This document shows positions 37,201 through 50,021 of a DNA stretch of 64,000 nucleotides, one piece after another. The position numbers and the translations under genes were made by a program. Within the stretch, counting starts at the first letter, position 1; every line of letters starts with the position of its first letter. The notes under the pieces were generated by a model. The model worked only from the letters and a program-made list of their open reading frames with translations. It made no database searches and was not told where the DNA came from. This DNA comes from Mesaphorura yosii (Eukaryota > Arthropoda > Collembola > Poduromorpha > Tullbergiidae), in the NCBI GenBank assembly GCA_009869945.1, contig WIXG01000107.1, forward strand, positions 153,972 through 217,971, in the 5' to 3' direction.

Positions 37201-39630
37201 CCCAGCTACCTACAAGTGAAAGTGATCAAGTGGTTTGACTATTTGTGGCTAACTCAAAAGTGCTCAGATGAAGATAAAGCTGTCGGCTGTCTTCCTGGTA
37301 AGTACAAATGACTCCCGTGCGTGGCTCCGGCTGTGAAGCTTGTGGAGCCCACATTCAACAAACTTAATATGAAATATTATTGTTCTAATTCACCGGTCGG
37401 CTCTCAAAAACCCTCTAGTTGTAAACATGCCCGAGCCGTGAGAAAACGGATGAGTTTGACTTTTCCGTATTAATTTGGATCATTCAAAGGCGCAATTTGT
37501 TACGCTCAGAAAGTTGTTAAATCCTGATAAATCGTCAAAGTTGCGTAATATTTGTGGAGCGACATAAATACTCCACTCTTCCCTTAGCGCTGCCACAAAT
37601 TACACAAATTGACATTTTTCGCACATCTTAATTATCTTTCTTTCATGTTTTCACATGTACAGATAAATTGAAAGCTGAAATAGCAATTAATGTTCACCTC
37701 GACACGCTTCGACGAGTGGAAATTTTCCAAAACACAGAGGCTGGCTTTCTGTGTGAACTCGTGCTTCGCCTACGACCGGTGCTCTTCTCACCGCTGGATT
37801 ACATTTGTCGAAAGGGTACGCTCCATCTTGTTATTGTTTGTACTATCCATTCTGCAAAATATGACCGAGAACGGGATGCGTATTTATCCCGCAGCGCATT
37901 TATTTAATAAATATGAATCTGATGCTAGTAAAGTGATATATGCTTGAGAATAAATTATGATCCAATTTTATGACTGCTTGTATATATAATAAATTTATAC
38001 TACAGGAGAAGTCGGCAAAGAGATGTATATTGTAAACCGTGGAAGACTCCAAGTTGTTGCTGACGATGGGAAAACTGTGCTAGCCACTTTAAAACCAGGT
38101 ACTTTGCCACTTTGCTACCGAAAATTATTTCTTCGCACATTTCCCTCTGCATTTTCGTGTCCCGTTTAGCTAGGCTGGCTGGGGCGAATTGAGATAAGGA
38201 TGTACTAATTTTCGACTTTATTTCCAGGCTCATACTTTGGAGAAATATCAATACTGAATATGGGAACGGCTGGTACGTTGAACACAATAGTTCATTTTCC
38301 ATCCTGTGAATTTAAATATGGGACGAGTATTAGTTTGGTTTCTCGGCTCGAAATTGCAAGGTCGAGCTTGAGCGTAACTGGCTGTCTAAATTCAATGTCA
38401 TGATTTACCTGCAGGCAATCGCAGGACTGCCAGCGTTCGCTCGGTTGGCTATAGCGACTTATTCGTGCTGTCAAAAACTGACATGTGGGATGTGTTGAAA
38501 GAATATCCTGCCGCAAGGGTACGTCTGGAGGCAATAGCTGTCAAGAGACTTGAAAAGTACAAGAAAGCGCCTTTGGAGAAAGGTATGAATAAGTGCAGGA
38601 AGGCTTACTAGTCTAATTGAACAGTGACTAAGCTGACTGTTATCTGAATTTAGTTGCTCTTGGAAGAAGTACTTCTACTCCAGGCTTAGTGGAAAGTGCA
38701 GGTATGAAATTCTGTAATCTTTTGTCGCTCTCGTCCCAGGATCTCGTATGCTTTTATTCTTGCAGGAAAAGTGCCTCTAGAAGATATGTGGGTCAGTCCG
38801 GTTGAACCGGAGAGAACCTTTACAACCACAATACAGCAGCAACAACAACACCAACAACAGAGTTCTGTCAGTCCGTGCAACTCAAGCTTGCAGTCTTCGG
38901 AAGAAGAAAAGCAAAAGAGTCAAGTGCCAAAAATAACGACCTTTTTCCCATCGGGTATGAGATTCGCAACTTTCATTGCCAAAATCTGGCAATTGAAAAT
39001 TAAAAACATGTGCTACCATTGTTTCCCTGTTATCCAGGCACAAGTTTAGCATCGCATGATTCCAATCAGCGTTGTCCAACGACTGCTTCTCAGAGCACAG
39101 CGACTGTGCTGTCCCCAGCGAATTTCTCGGGGTTACCAAACTTGGGCACCACGGGATCATTTCTTGGAGTTCCAATGGACCATGACCAGTCTTTATCGAC
39201 GTCTCCACTCAGCGCTGACCATGTATTCTTTCAGAGTCATCAACCTCATCCGGCAGGTCAGACCCCTTAAAAGAAAGGCTTAAAACGAATCTCGAGACCG
39301 TACAAACAACTAACTAAACCGCTCTCGAACTAACAAATTTGACTTCGTCTAACAGGTCGAAGGCTCTCTGGATCGGCTGGTCCCAGCACTTCAAGCCAGT
39401 TTCGTCTGAACGATGCACCACAAGGACAAGACGCTCTCTTGCAAGAAATTCGACGCTTAAGAGAAAGACTGGTAACTCTTGAAACTGAGAACGCAACTCT
39501 GAGTCTCAAGCTAAGTCAACAGCAGTGGGAAGTCGAGCATCGGCTGGCAGAGATTGAAATGCACATATGCGGAGCTTCAAGCGCTGCGTCAAGTGCAGAT
39601 GAAGAAAGGAATCGAGAGTCTGCCATATAA
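10240..39630 (+). CDS. CngL: Cyclic-nucleotide-gated cation channel, insect CNGL-like
   Basis: Cation channel opened by cGMP or cAMP, in the plasma membrane of sensory or neural cells. Nineteen coding exons: 10240-10429, 10588-10656, 15519-15635, 15708-15886, 25479-25726, 27211-27316, 27710-28032, 28102-28304, 28931-29016, 29120-29168, 37157-37297, 37663-37815, 38006-38098, 38228-38272, 38415-38582, 38654-38701, 38766-38954, 39038-39256, 39356-39630; 966 aa. In order: Gly/Ser-rich cytoplasmic N-terminus (1-267); S1 after [14 protein letters not shown]2-S4 with [12 protein letters not shown]5 with FHWNAC; pore [12 protein letters not shown] (about 470-485); S6; C-linker ([30 protein letters not shown]); cyclic-nucleotide-binding domain with [10 protein letters not shown] and [15 protein letters not shown]; a short poly-Gln tract; and a C-terminal heptad coiled coil ([16 protein letters not shown]). 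An in-frame stop at 10216 supports the ATG at 10240. The tail suggests subunit assembly through a leucine zipper. Confidence 0.93.
10657..15518 (+). other. 4.9-kb intron 2 of the CNG channel gene
   Basis: Flanked by gtgagt and acag splice sites in phase 1. It contains scattered simple-sequence stretches, including the (cctg)n run at 14481-14504, and no supported gene on either strand. Confidence 0.7.
14481..14504. repeat. Imperfect (cctg)n microsatellite
   Basis: Six consecutive tetranucleotide-like units of tgcc/cctg type, with one interrupting cg. Confidence 0.8.
15887..25478 (+). other. 9.6-kb intron 4 of the CNG channel gene
   Basis: Begins gtaagt after ISLG and ends tttgcag before [11 protein letters not shown], phase 0. 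It splits the glycine/serine-rich N-terminal tail. The only open frame that stands out is a 228-codon plus-strand ORF at 21199-21885 with no recognisable homology. I see no exon, RNA gene or clear transposon in the rest. Confidence 0.7.
25880..26914 (-). CDS. Nested antisense gene: zinc finger plus GIY-YIG-like region
   Basis: A 344-codon ORF lies entirely inside intron 5 of the channel gene, antisense to it. The first 13 codons look intronic: an acceptor, tttattcag, sits at 26884-26876, and the likely exon starts in phase 0 at 26875 with KWILVNTTG. Counted from the ORF ATG, residues 30-56 form a zinc finger, C30-x8-C39-x12-H52-x3-H56, followed by [10 protein letters not shown]. Residues 139-145 (VYFMLML) and 178-185 (VYIGKNHR) with H191, E195 and E234 resemble the GIY-YIG nuclease fold of the ANKLE1/LEM-3 kind, which has a long insert between the two motifs. 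That assignment is inference. The upstream exon was not found. It could be a lineage-specific gene or a domesticated transposon protein; being host-encoded junk is less likely given the length. Confidence 0.6.
   Translation of the reverse strand: MQWLILINVYFIQKWILVNTTGRRTSLYECLVVMGGVKCTTKMKEYTNICKHVKRHFPELKEQLNTQHKTTPRYQAHLKMVKESTLTLQLKERRNCRTASVKFNSQKDGPLKVDLGDIDSDFITLTSKPHRSSRDYKCVYFMLMLPSKALGNAWGFLTSKYLLYLSVFIWNTNYEMPVYIGKNHRYGTAMHHAFEYSNVSTYCRDNHIIPVCVHRISFENEDDEKNISDQELTECWYHLFVSYSETYEPQEGQLHFIMINEKIEEVAATKNGMKKEDIAIAKAAAKNNLPLFCIPGCEETHNSGKLPYYPRIHLCQAPELPRGFKVQADKLKKPKIDTKLSSAK
26961..27026. mobile_element. Tiny hairpin element with 9-bp flanking repeat
   Basis: Arms cattgacttagaatact (26969-26985) and its near-perfect reverse complement (27001-27017, one mismatch) enclose a 15-nt loop. 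The 9-mer ggtattcac flanks it at 26961-26969 and 27018-27026. Same plan as the hairpin at 2757-2866 (short arms, no coding capacity, 9-10 bp flanking duplication) but with a different sequence. It lies in channel intron 5, just upstream of the nested antisense ORF. Confidence 0.65.
28413..28616 (-). pseudogene. Isolated zinc-finger ORF related to the nested gene
   Basis: A 67-codon ORF in channel intron 8, antisense to the channel. After [12 protein letters not shown] it has a finger C20-x8-C29-x12-H42-x6-H49, the same spacing and the same HVK after the first histidine as the finger in the 25880-26914 ORF. The remaining 18 residues show no domain. It may be a one-finger fragment of a second copy, or the first exon of the same nested gene, which would then have to splice across host exons 6-8. 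Related sequences containing gtaaagttaaaagt lie in opposite orientation near both edges (about 28396-28412 and 28639-28674), which would fit a small transposed unit. Confidence 0.4.
29169..37156 (+). other. 8.0-kb intron 10 of the CNG channel gene
   Basis: Begins with a non-consensus donor, gttaat, after KEFQ and ends aaatag before RLDGVKTYM; the phase-1 join gives KEFQARLDGVK, matching the family. Several 60-150 codon frames are present on both strands, but none has recognisable similarity or splice support. A near-duplicate of tattcgaatg occurs at about 33958 and 33995. Nothing else is seen. Confidence 0.7.
38834..38860 (+). repeat. CAG/CAA tract encoding QQQQQHQQQ
   Basis: Nine codons, CAG or CAA apart from one CAC, in exon 17 of the channel gene, within the low-complexity region after the nucleotide-binding domain. 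Mixed codons make it less prone to expansion than pure CAG. Confidence 0.9.
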
Positions 39631-40134
39631 TCAACTTGGCTAACTGAATGAAATGCGAAGACGCACATTTTACAATGAATTCATCTGTCTTCAGATAATT
39701 CTTTTAATAATCTCGAAGAATGCAATCGAATCTGAAATGTTTTTAAGTCATATTTTATAAGGGAAACTTTTTATTGTTGAGAAACTTAAGTAATACACTT
39801 ACAGTAAATTAAGAATCCTGAAATTACAAGCTCGACTCGAGTAAAATTTCCAATGAGATGGCAAAGGAGTACAACGTCGTATAAAGTCGTGGACAGCCCA
39901 CCATTCTCTAACTGTACCTTACACTTCCACGTTCTAGAAGAAACTTCGGTGCAGGATGAATCTGAGGATCTGCAGGATGAGTGACGACGTATTTATCAAT
40001 GGCCTATAACTGTACATTAAACTGAAAAAGTGCCAATGTATTTTATGTTATTCTCGTTCCGACTTAATTCTTTCAGTTAATTACTCATGAAGCGTAATTT
40101 GTACTCGCATATAGTCAGCGTTTCAATTTAATTT

Positions 40135-40140
40135 AATAAA
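40135..40140 (+). terminator. Poly(A) signal of the CNG channel gene
   Basis: AATAAA about 505 nt after the channel stop at 39630 and 342 bp before the stop of the convergent carboxylesterase gene, giving a tail-to-tail arrangement. Confidence 0.55.
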
Positions 40141-40481
40141 TCTTTTCTAAATGGAAGTTGGGCATTTCTTACAACATTTATGCAAGTCTAATAAAGTCAT
40201 ATTCTCCAACAAAGACTTTACCACGTACTTGAGCAATTTCTCAGTAATGTACTTCGCTATTATTAAAGCCAGGCACAATCGCATAATTTAATACCATCAT
40301 TGGTTAGTTAAAGCTGAAAGAGGAAGAGGGTCCTAGTCTCAGGTTAAAGCTATTTGTTGGAAAGCGAAAGGTTCGTATTTCAAAACCTTTCGCAACTATA
40401 CATAATACATTTTTATAGTCGCCGATCACACTAAACCGATGGCAACAACCAGAATCCAAGCAGGTATCCTCCTTCCACATG

Positions 40482-43818
<3,337 letters not shown>

Positions 43819-46800
43819 GACTAAAGAACGTGATAAGCTAGCTTCGAACTGAAGCTCAACTAAATTCACTAATTTGGTGCAACTAAATTGTGAATCTCAT
43901 CCAGCTGCGTCTTCCACCGCTGGAGTTGTCAATGAAGAACGCTGAACGTTTGGTCCTCAATTCACGACCAGAGTCTGAATTTATAGGAACTGGCTTCGTG
44001 AAAGTCCGCCCTGAAAGGTTGGTCAAATCATTTGCATGGCCCATTATGGAACTGCTTTAAATGCGGAATAATTTACAAGAGAAAAGAGTTATCATCAAAG
44101 GGAAGATAGGCAGACAGACGCATTATTCCTACTTTTTGACATTGATCTTGAAGTTCAGGAGCGTACAGTACAATGATTTCGATGCAATTCTTCCTTGTGC
44201 AAGTACTCCGACTGTTGACTACTGTAACTGTAATCCATTTGTGCTATGGCGTGGATGAGGCGATGCTTTGGGTTCGTCGAAACAAAGTTGAAGCGATTTA
44301 CACGTGTCTGCTACAGGCGAGCGAGGGGAATCTCCAGGAATAAAAATACGTAGATGCAGCGGGTGCGAGGAGGCACGCTCCTCACCTTTATGCCATGCTG
44401 GTCGTTTATATTTAGAAGGAATCACGATTAAGAACCCTCCTCATTCAGACTCCAATGAATTGCGCACGGATAATTCGAAATAATTTCCTTGAGCGTTTAC
44501 GCTGAAATTAAATACGCACTCACGCAAAATACTTTTCTTCTTGGTGACATTGGGGAGACATTTCAGCTGTTGACTTCATACATTCGTGTTATGTGTATTC
44601 TCTTTGCAATGCATTTGGGTAATTTGGGACCGTGGTGGCCTCGAGACAGTGTGAGGATTGATGCGACTGCAACAATGTCTAGTCAAGCACTGCCGGTTCA
44701 ACAATTACGGGAACTGGTTATGTATGAAAATGAAAACATATGCCATCGCCACGTAGAAATCGTACGTGCAGACGATTTTTATTTTTTGTGGGTCTCCACG
44801 TGTCGGTTTAATCGTTTCAAGAAGAGCGAGAGGGAAATGCCGGGGAAGCCCTTTACCATCCGACGGACTGCTTTGTCCCTTCTCGTCACGTAGTCCGAGT
44901 CTAAATAGAAAGTCCAAACTCCAAAGCTCAAGCTATGCATCCTTTTATTAAGTTGAAATAGTAACGAACGATTTCCCAGAGAAATCTCCACGTGTACATT
45001 GTTCTCAAGAATAAAAATCGGAAGCAACCCTTCCCTTTCAACGAAAGCTGAATGAAAGTCCTGGAAACCGGCGCTCATACAATTTATTGTAATGCAAATG
45101 CATGCATCTTACAATTATGCACTGTTCGGACTGTTTAGGTTTGTGTGGAGGCCCCTTGAGAGGTGCTGGACTTATTCTCGAAAGGGACCTCTTTCAATTA
45201 GTACAAAAAACGAACAAATTAAAGCGTGGCAAGGTTCCTGCTCCGGTCCAGTTTCAATACAACTTTGAAATTGTAAACTGCTTTCGCACGGTTTCAATAC
45301 ACAGAATTTTGCAAATGCCATTAACTCATGAGACAATAATGAGACAAACAAAGCAAAAAGTTGTAACACGTGGAGGGGTGTTGTTTTCAGGAATCAGACA
45401 TGCATTTTAAACTCGTTTTTCGCTCGAGTTAAATGTACTCCAAAAATCATGCGCTCAAAGACTTGTACTTCGGATGCCAAAGCCAAAGCTGCATTGTCAC
45501 CGGGCCCCATCATTTGGCTATACAATGACAATTCTGCAATCGGGCCTTCAAGCAACCAATTGCTGAATTTTTTGAGCGTTTCCGATATTTCATCAATTTA
45601 CAATCAAGGGTATGAATACATAATTGGCTTGACTTGCAGGAAACTGTCGACGATATAACCAATGATGTCGCAATCCATCGAAGAAATAGTTCTGACGATT
45701 GAAATCATTGAAGGCAGCAAAATCATCCCGAACCGAACCTGCATTTCTTCTGCCGCACTGACCCAGTTTCCTCTTCCAGAGATGATACACCCAGAGGCAG
45801 GTCTGTTCTCTTGCCTCTGTACTTTAGACCCGTACGTACTAAGGAAGTTCACCACGCGAAGACTGATTTTTTATCCACTATGACTCCGTGTCACACGTGG
45901 ACCTGTGTGAAAAAATATACAAGATCATCAACCCATGCACAGACGGAGTGATTCATCTCTCAATACTTTGTACGCAATAATCCCATGATTATCCTCAATC
46001 TAAAGCATCTACGTGCACCATGTGCAGATAATTGGCCTCCTCCCGTGGCATGACCGAAGTACATTTAAATTTTATTGTGAGTAGTCATGAACCTCGCAGG
46101 TGATTGGAAAATCACACTAGAATTGGCAAAACTAGAGGCAAAACTTCAACTAAGTACTGGACTTTGAACCTCAGACTATCTGCTCCAGTCACGTACAAGT
46201 TAAAAACAAAATCATAAAAAGCCTGGCACACTGCTTGAGACCTTTGATCTCTGCAATGAACGAGTTTGTACTTTCAACGGCGTTTTCTAACCCAAAGTGT
46301 GATCGATGTTTTTTGTCAGCCTGATTAAGTTACATCATAACCAGACAATGAAAGCAGAGCCCGGCCTCCACTTGCATGCACGTCCAATGGTCCTGGCTCA
46401 TCTCCTGGAATCCTGAATGTCATTGTCAAGGCAGGTGAATGGCAATGACAATGGCAATTCGATAAGCCAGCCATTCATCACCAGCTACCGTCACAATAAT
46501 AGAAGTGGAATATTGAATACAATAATAAAACGACTTTTTATTGCAATCAATGTCAAGGCGAGTCTACAAATAATATATTATTGTTGATTCTTTGGGTAGT
46601 ACAGTCTGCTGAGTCTGCTCAAACCTGAAAGGAACAGGAGCAAAGAATGGTGCAAAAAAGGACTGAGGAATATAGCACCGTAATGGTGAGGCTCAACGGG
46701 CAAGTGGTACGTAATTCCCTACCCGCGTGCGTTTCCACCGGACGCTCATCTACCTGAAACTGCCCAAATTCAAATTGATAAACTGTCAAGCATGCCAATT

Positions 46801-47296
46801 AGCGTTAAATTCCAAGAAAAGTGAGTATTTCAGTTTCGAGCGCGTCGGAAGATTCAGAATGAACAATGGACGCAATGCGAAATAAGTTATGTAGTATAAG
46901 ACTCTATCGCTCGTGGCCGTTCAGCGAAGCTTGAACTCGGCTTTCCGGATGACCTTGAGCGGAACTCCCGTGCGATACGCAATGTGCAGTGCCCAGTTGA
47001 TTAAAACACGTCACCAATGAGAATTTGAAGTGCGAATCTAGAACATTTATTCCGTGACATTCATTGGAATTTAAATATGACTGACATTCTATGGTCTACA
47101 TCAAAAGCAATTTGACTTGTGAATTAGTATCACTTGACTTGACAATGTTGTCTGCTCGGTAAAAGGGATGCGACTCCTGGCGTCGCTGAGGATAAACGGA
47201 CTGCAGGTTTCGTTAACAGAGCTCGAAAGAATAGAATGCAATTGCAATTATGGGTAGGAATTCTGAATTTAGTTAGCAAGCTAGTTAATTCGATCT
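43819..47296. other. Gene-free stretch between the carboxylesterase and LCMT1
   Basis: Contains the upstream region of the carboxylesterase (about the first 500 bp) and the probable 3' UTR of LCMT1 (right end). Open frames up to 134 codons, for example 44489-44893, have no recognisable similarity or splice support. I see no RNA gene or intact transposon. Confidence 0.5.
47046..47051 (-). terminator. Poly(A) signal of LCMT1
   Basis: TTTATT on the plus strand, AATAAA on the gene strand, about 245 nt after the LCMT1 stop. Confidence 0.5.
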
Positions 47297-49218
47297 TCAA
47301 AATCCAACCAGTTCCAACCCATACGAATTCAGACCCCGAGAATTCACAGCAACTGTAATACTGTAATGTTCTAGAAGCTGTTTCAACAACTCTTGCTCGT
47401 CGAGCAGCTCAATGTGCTCAATGCGGTCTCGCTCTTTTCCAGGAATGAAGGAATAAACCTCATTCATTATCCACCCATTCACATCGGTCCATCCTGCTTC
47501 CAAGAACCTGTACATTAATAGTTGAGATGACTTGTCAATTGCTGAAGTGAATGAATTAAATAGTGTCATACAAGCGCTAACCTCTTCTTCTGGGTACCAA
47601 GGTCCAAGCATTGATCCACACCGGATAGAACACAACCTCGTTGGGTAAGATTTCTTTGCATTACCTCGGCAAATTTATCGGTCATATTCACCTTAAAATC
47701 ATTAGGATGTTTCAGTGTTATTTCGTTACATGCTTACAGCGTTATCGTTACAGGTCGTTAAACGTGTAATCTGGCTGTGAATTCGAGCACCTCGAGATCG
47801 TTACAGGCCCTGAAAACATGCCCTCGGACTTAGTTTCGGCGTTACCGTTACACGCCAATAGCAAAAGCGTTAACACGTTACACACTTAAGCATAGCGAGC
47901 CCTTACAGCTGTAACCGGTGTAAGGTCAAGTCCCGCCCACCCTTTAACAGTTACTGGATGTTACAGCTGTAAGCATGGAACGAAAAGATACCGAAACACT
48001 CTATTGTAATTTCATTTTAGTCATTACTTTGGATCGGAAAGGCATGACAAGCATCCTTAGAGTAAGTGCAGTACAGGCAATTATCAGCTATCCGCACTCA
48101 CCTGTTCGTAATTGATGAACAGTGCCGTCTGAAAGCTGTCCGCGATCCACTGAAAAACAAAACAAATGTCAAAACATCAGAAAACGACACACTCGAAAGA
48201 TTTCCGATCTCCCAATCATGGTGCTCATAGGTTCATAGGTTCATCAGGCTCATACCTTCAGTAATGTCAGAGATGACTTAGTTTCCATATACACTAATAC
48301 ACACTCCGAGATGAAAATTGTCAGCCCGTCGAAGTTAAGACCACAACTGGACAGTTTCGAGCTCACCTTCAAAAACAGGCCAGAGATTAGAAAGAACCAC
48401 TAACTGTAACCTAGGGATGCGCAGGCTAGCGGGAAGGAAGGAGTTCTTACTTCATTTAGATCCCTTAAATCAACTCCAATCAGATGGTAGTTGAACGAAT
48501 GCAAGTCATACTTGCTCATGCTGATCTCACCATCTAAAATTAAAAAGTTGTTGTTCACATCTTTACTAATCAAACAATGATTTAATTCAGCAAGCTTGTT
48601 CGTTGTTCCTTTACCATCATTACTCAGTTGGGCCAATAATTCTTTCGAATTTTTGATGAGATGCATTTTCTTCATAGTAGTTGATGGAAAATCGACATCA
48701 ACAAATGTTGATATTCTCAAATGCCGCCGCTTTCGTAGCAGCGCTTCTTCCTTCTTCAACCTCCAATACAGCGTATCATATCCACATCCAAGGTTTATAA
48801 TTTGGACATTGGTTATAACGGGTTCAGGTTTCATAATGACGTCACCAGCTTCATCCAATTCGGAGGAAATCGGAGGCATCTGCGGTGGTGGGCAAGGCGA
48901 TGGAGGTGGCGAGGGAGACGGGCTCGAATAAGGACTTCCGCCATCACTCCCTAAGCTTCCTGTGCTGTTACCACGAGTCAACCTTCTCTGTTTCTTTTCG
49001 AATTTGCAGATTTTATCGAACGCGTCGAGAATCAGATGGTACATTCCAAACACTCGGGCGAAGTAGCCACGGTTAATTTCCGGAGCTTTGCGAATTTCGG
49101 GGCCTTTGCAAAAGCATGGCAAGTAAGGGTCGTGCCAATAGCCCAGGGTGACTGCAGATCTTTTACAATTTGTTGCGTCGTCATTAGTCGCTTGAACAGC
49201 TTCGTCGCCTTGATTCAT
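47297..49218 (-). CDS. LCMT1: Leucine carboxyl methyltransferase 1 (PP2A methyltransferase)
   Basis: SAM-dependent enzyme that methylates the C-terminal leucine carboxyl of the PP2A catalytic subunit. Exons on the minus strand: 49218-48451, 48366-48256, 48149-48102, 47691-47582, 47507-47297; 415 aa against 334 in human. Family blocks in order: KRSAVTLGYWHDPYL, KAPEINRGYFARV, the SAM site INLGCGYDTLYWRL, STFVDVDFPST, HLIGVDLRDL, ISECVLVYME, TALFINYEQ, VNMTDKFAEVM and the C-terminal IEHIELLDEQELLKQLLEHY. The extra length comes from a Ser/Pro/Gly-rich insert at about residues 74-136, between the N-terminal helices and the SAM-binding core, inside the long first exon. Exon 4 uses a gttagc donor. 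It shares a divergent promoter region with POLD3. Confidence 0.93.
47725..47972. repeat. GTTAC-rich cluster with two TTACAGCTGTAA palindromes
   Basis: Within LCMT1 intron 3 (47692-48101) there are about eight GTTAC pentamers in 250 bp, many as GTTACA or GTTACC. A perfect 12-bp palindrome, ttacagctgtaa, occurs twice, at 47903-47914 and 47961-47972, 58 bp apart. It includes an E-box core, CAGCTG. The cluster is not a simple tandem array. Confidence 0.7.
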
Positions 49219-50021
49219 CTTGCTACGTTTCGCAGGTCCCCTTAAATACGTTAGTGAATTCAGTTCACCAAATCACTAGCAATTCATGCAAGTTAACCTG
49301 TATAATTAAATGAGATGAAGCGAGATTAATTCGTGCATTATCATTTGAGCAGTCAATTTCATAGTATTCGGAAATCTCACCACTCAATTCCACATGAACT
49401 GTGCGGTGGATCGGTGCAAGCGTAAAGGTCAGAAGAGGTTCGATGAGATTATGTGAATTATTGGTGTTAAGAACGAATACTTTTAATAGTTGACACAAAC
49501 AAGTAAACCAAGTTGCTCATACAGTGTTGACGTAGGTTGATCGTATTCACAAAATTATCCAAATCCAAAATTAATGAAGGCGCAAGTGATTGACGGAAAG
49601 AATTTGACCAGAGACCAAAACAAAGCTACTAATAATTTATTAACCTATTAACTGTGTTCATGTTTTCATTTTGAACTTGCGCTGTGAGTGCAACCTTGGA
49701 GTTGGAACACCTCATTCCGTTGTTGAAGAAAATGCGTGGGAAAGAACTTGGCGATACAATGCAGGTCTATGTGTGGAGTTTCTTCTGGTGGACAGTTGAG
49801 CTGAAGGAGCACGCGCAAGATTTTGTTCCAAGACAAGCTACGCAAACTTTGTCGAACCCTAAGAACTGAGGCTCGTTAAACAGGTAGGTGATAGCACCAA
49901 GAGGAGATGTCGAACTCTGACATCTCAGTAATCGTAACCTTCAAATTAGGTTCGTGTAGGGTACTGAGGAACTGACGGCTTCTTTGATAGTAGAATGCAT
50001 CTATCTCAAGAGCAAGACGCA
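49219..50021. promoter_or_regulatory. Bidirectional promoter region, LCMT1 / POLD3
   Basis: These 803 bp separate the two oppositely oriented start codons. Short open frames here (49569, 49684-49869 on the plus strand) do not match POLD3 or any family known to me. Start sites and UTR lengths cannot be set from sequence alone. Confidence 0.5.

Noticed and set aside
44489..44893. 134-codon ORF between the carboxylesterase and LCMT1
   Set aside because: No family resemblance, no splice context, and overlapping antisense frames of similar length.
49569..49650. ATG-led frame containing LTRDQNK, resembling the POLD3 N-terminal TDQNK
   Set aside because: It has no donor after the motif, and the short exon at 50022-50081 joins the next exon in phase with a much better POLD3 match.
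49684..49869. 62-codon plus-strand ORF upstream of POLD3
   Set aside because: No homology, no ATG at its start, and no splice connection to POLD3.
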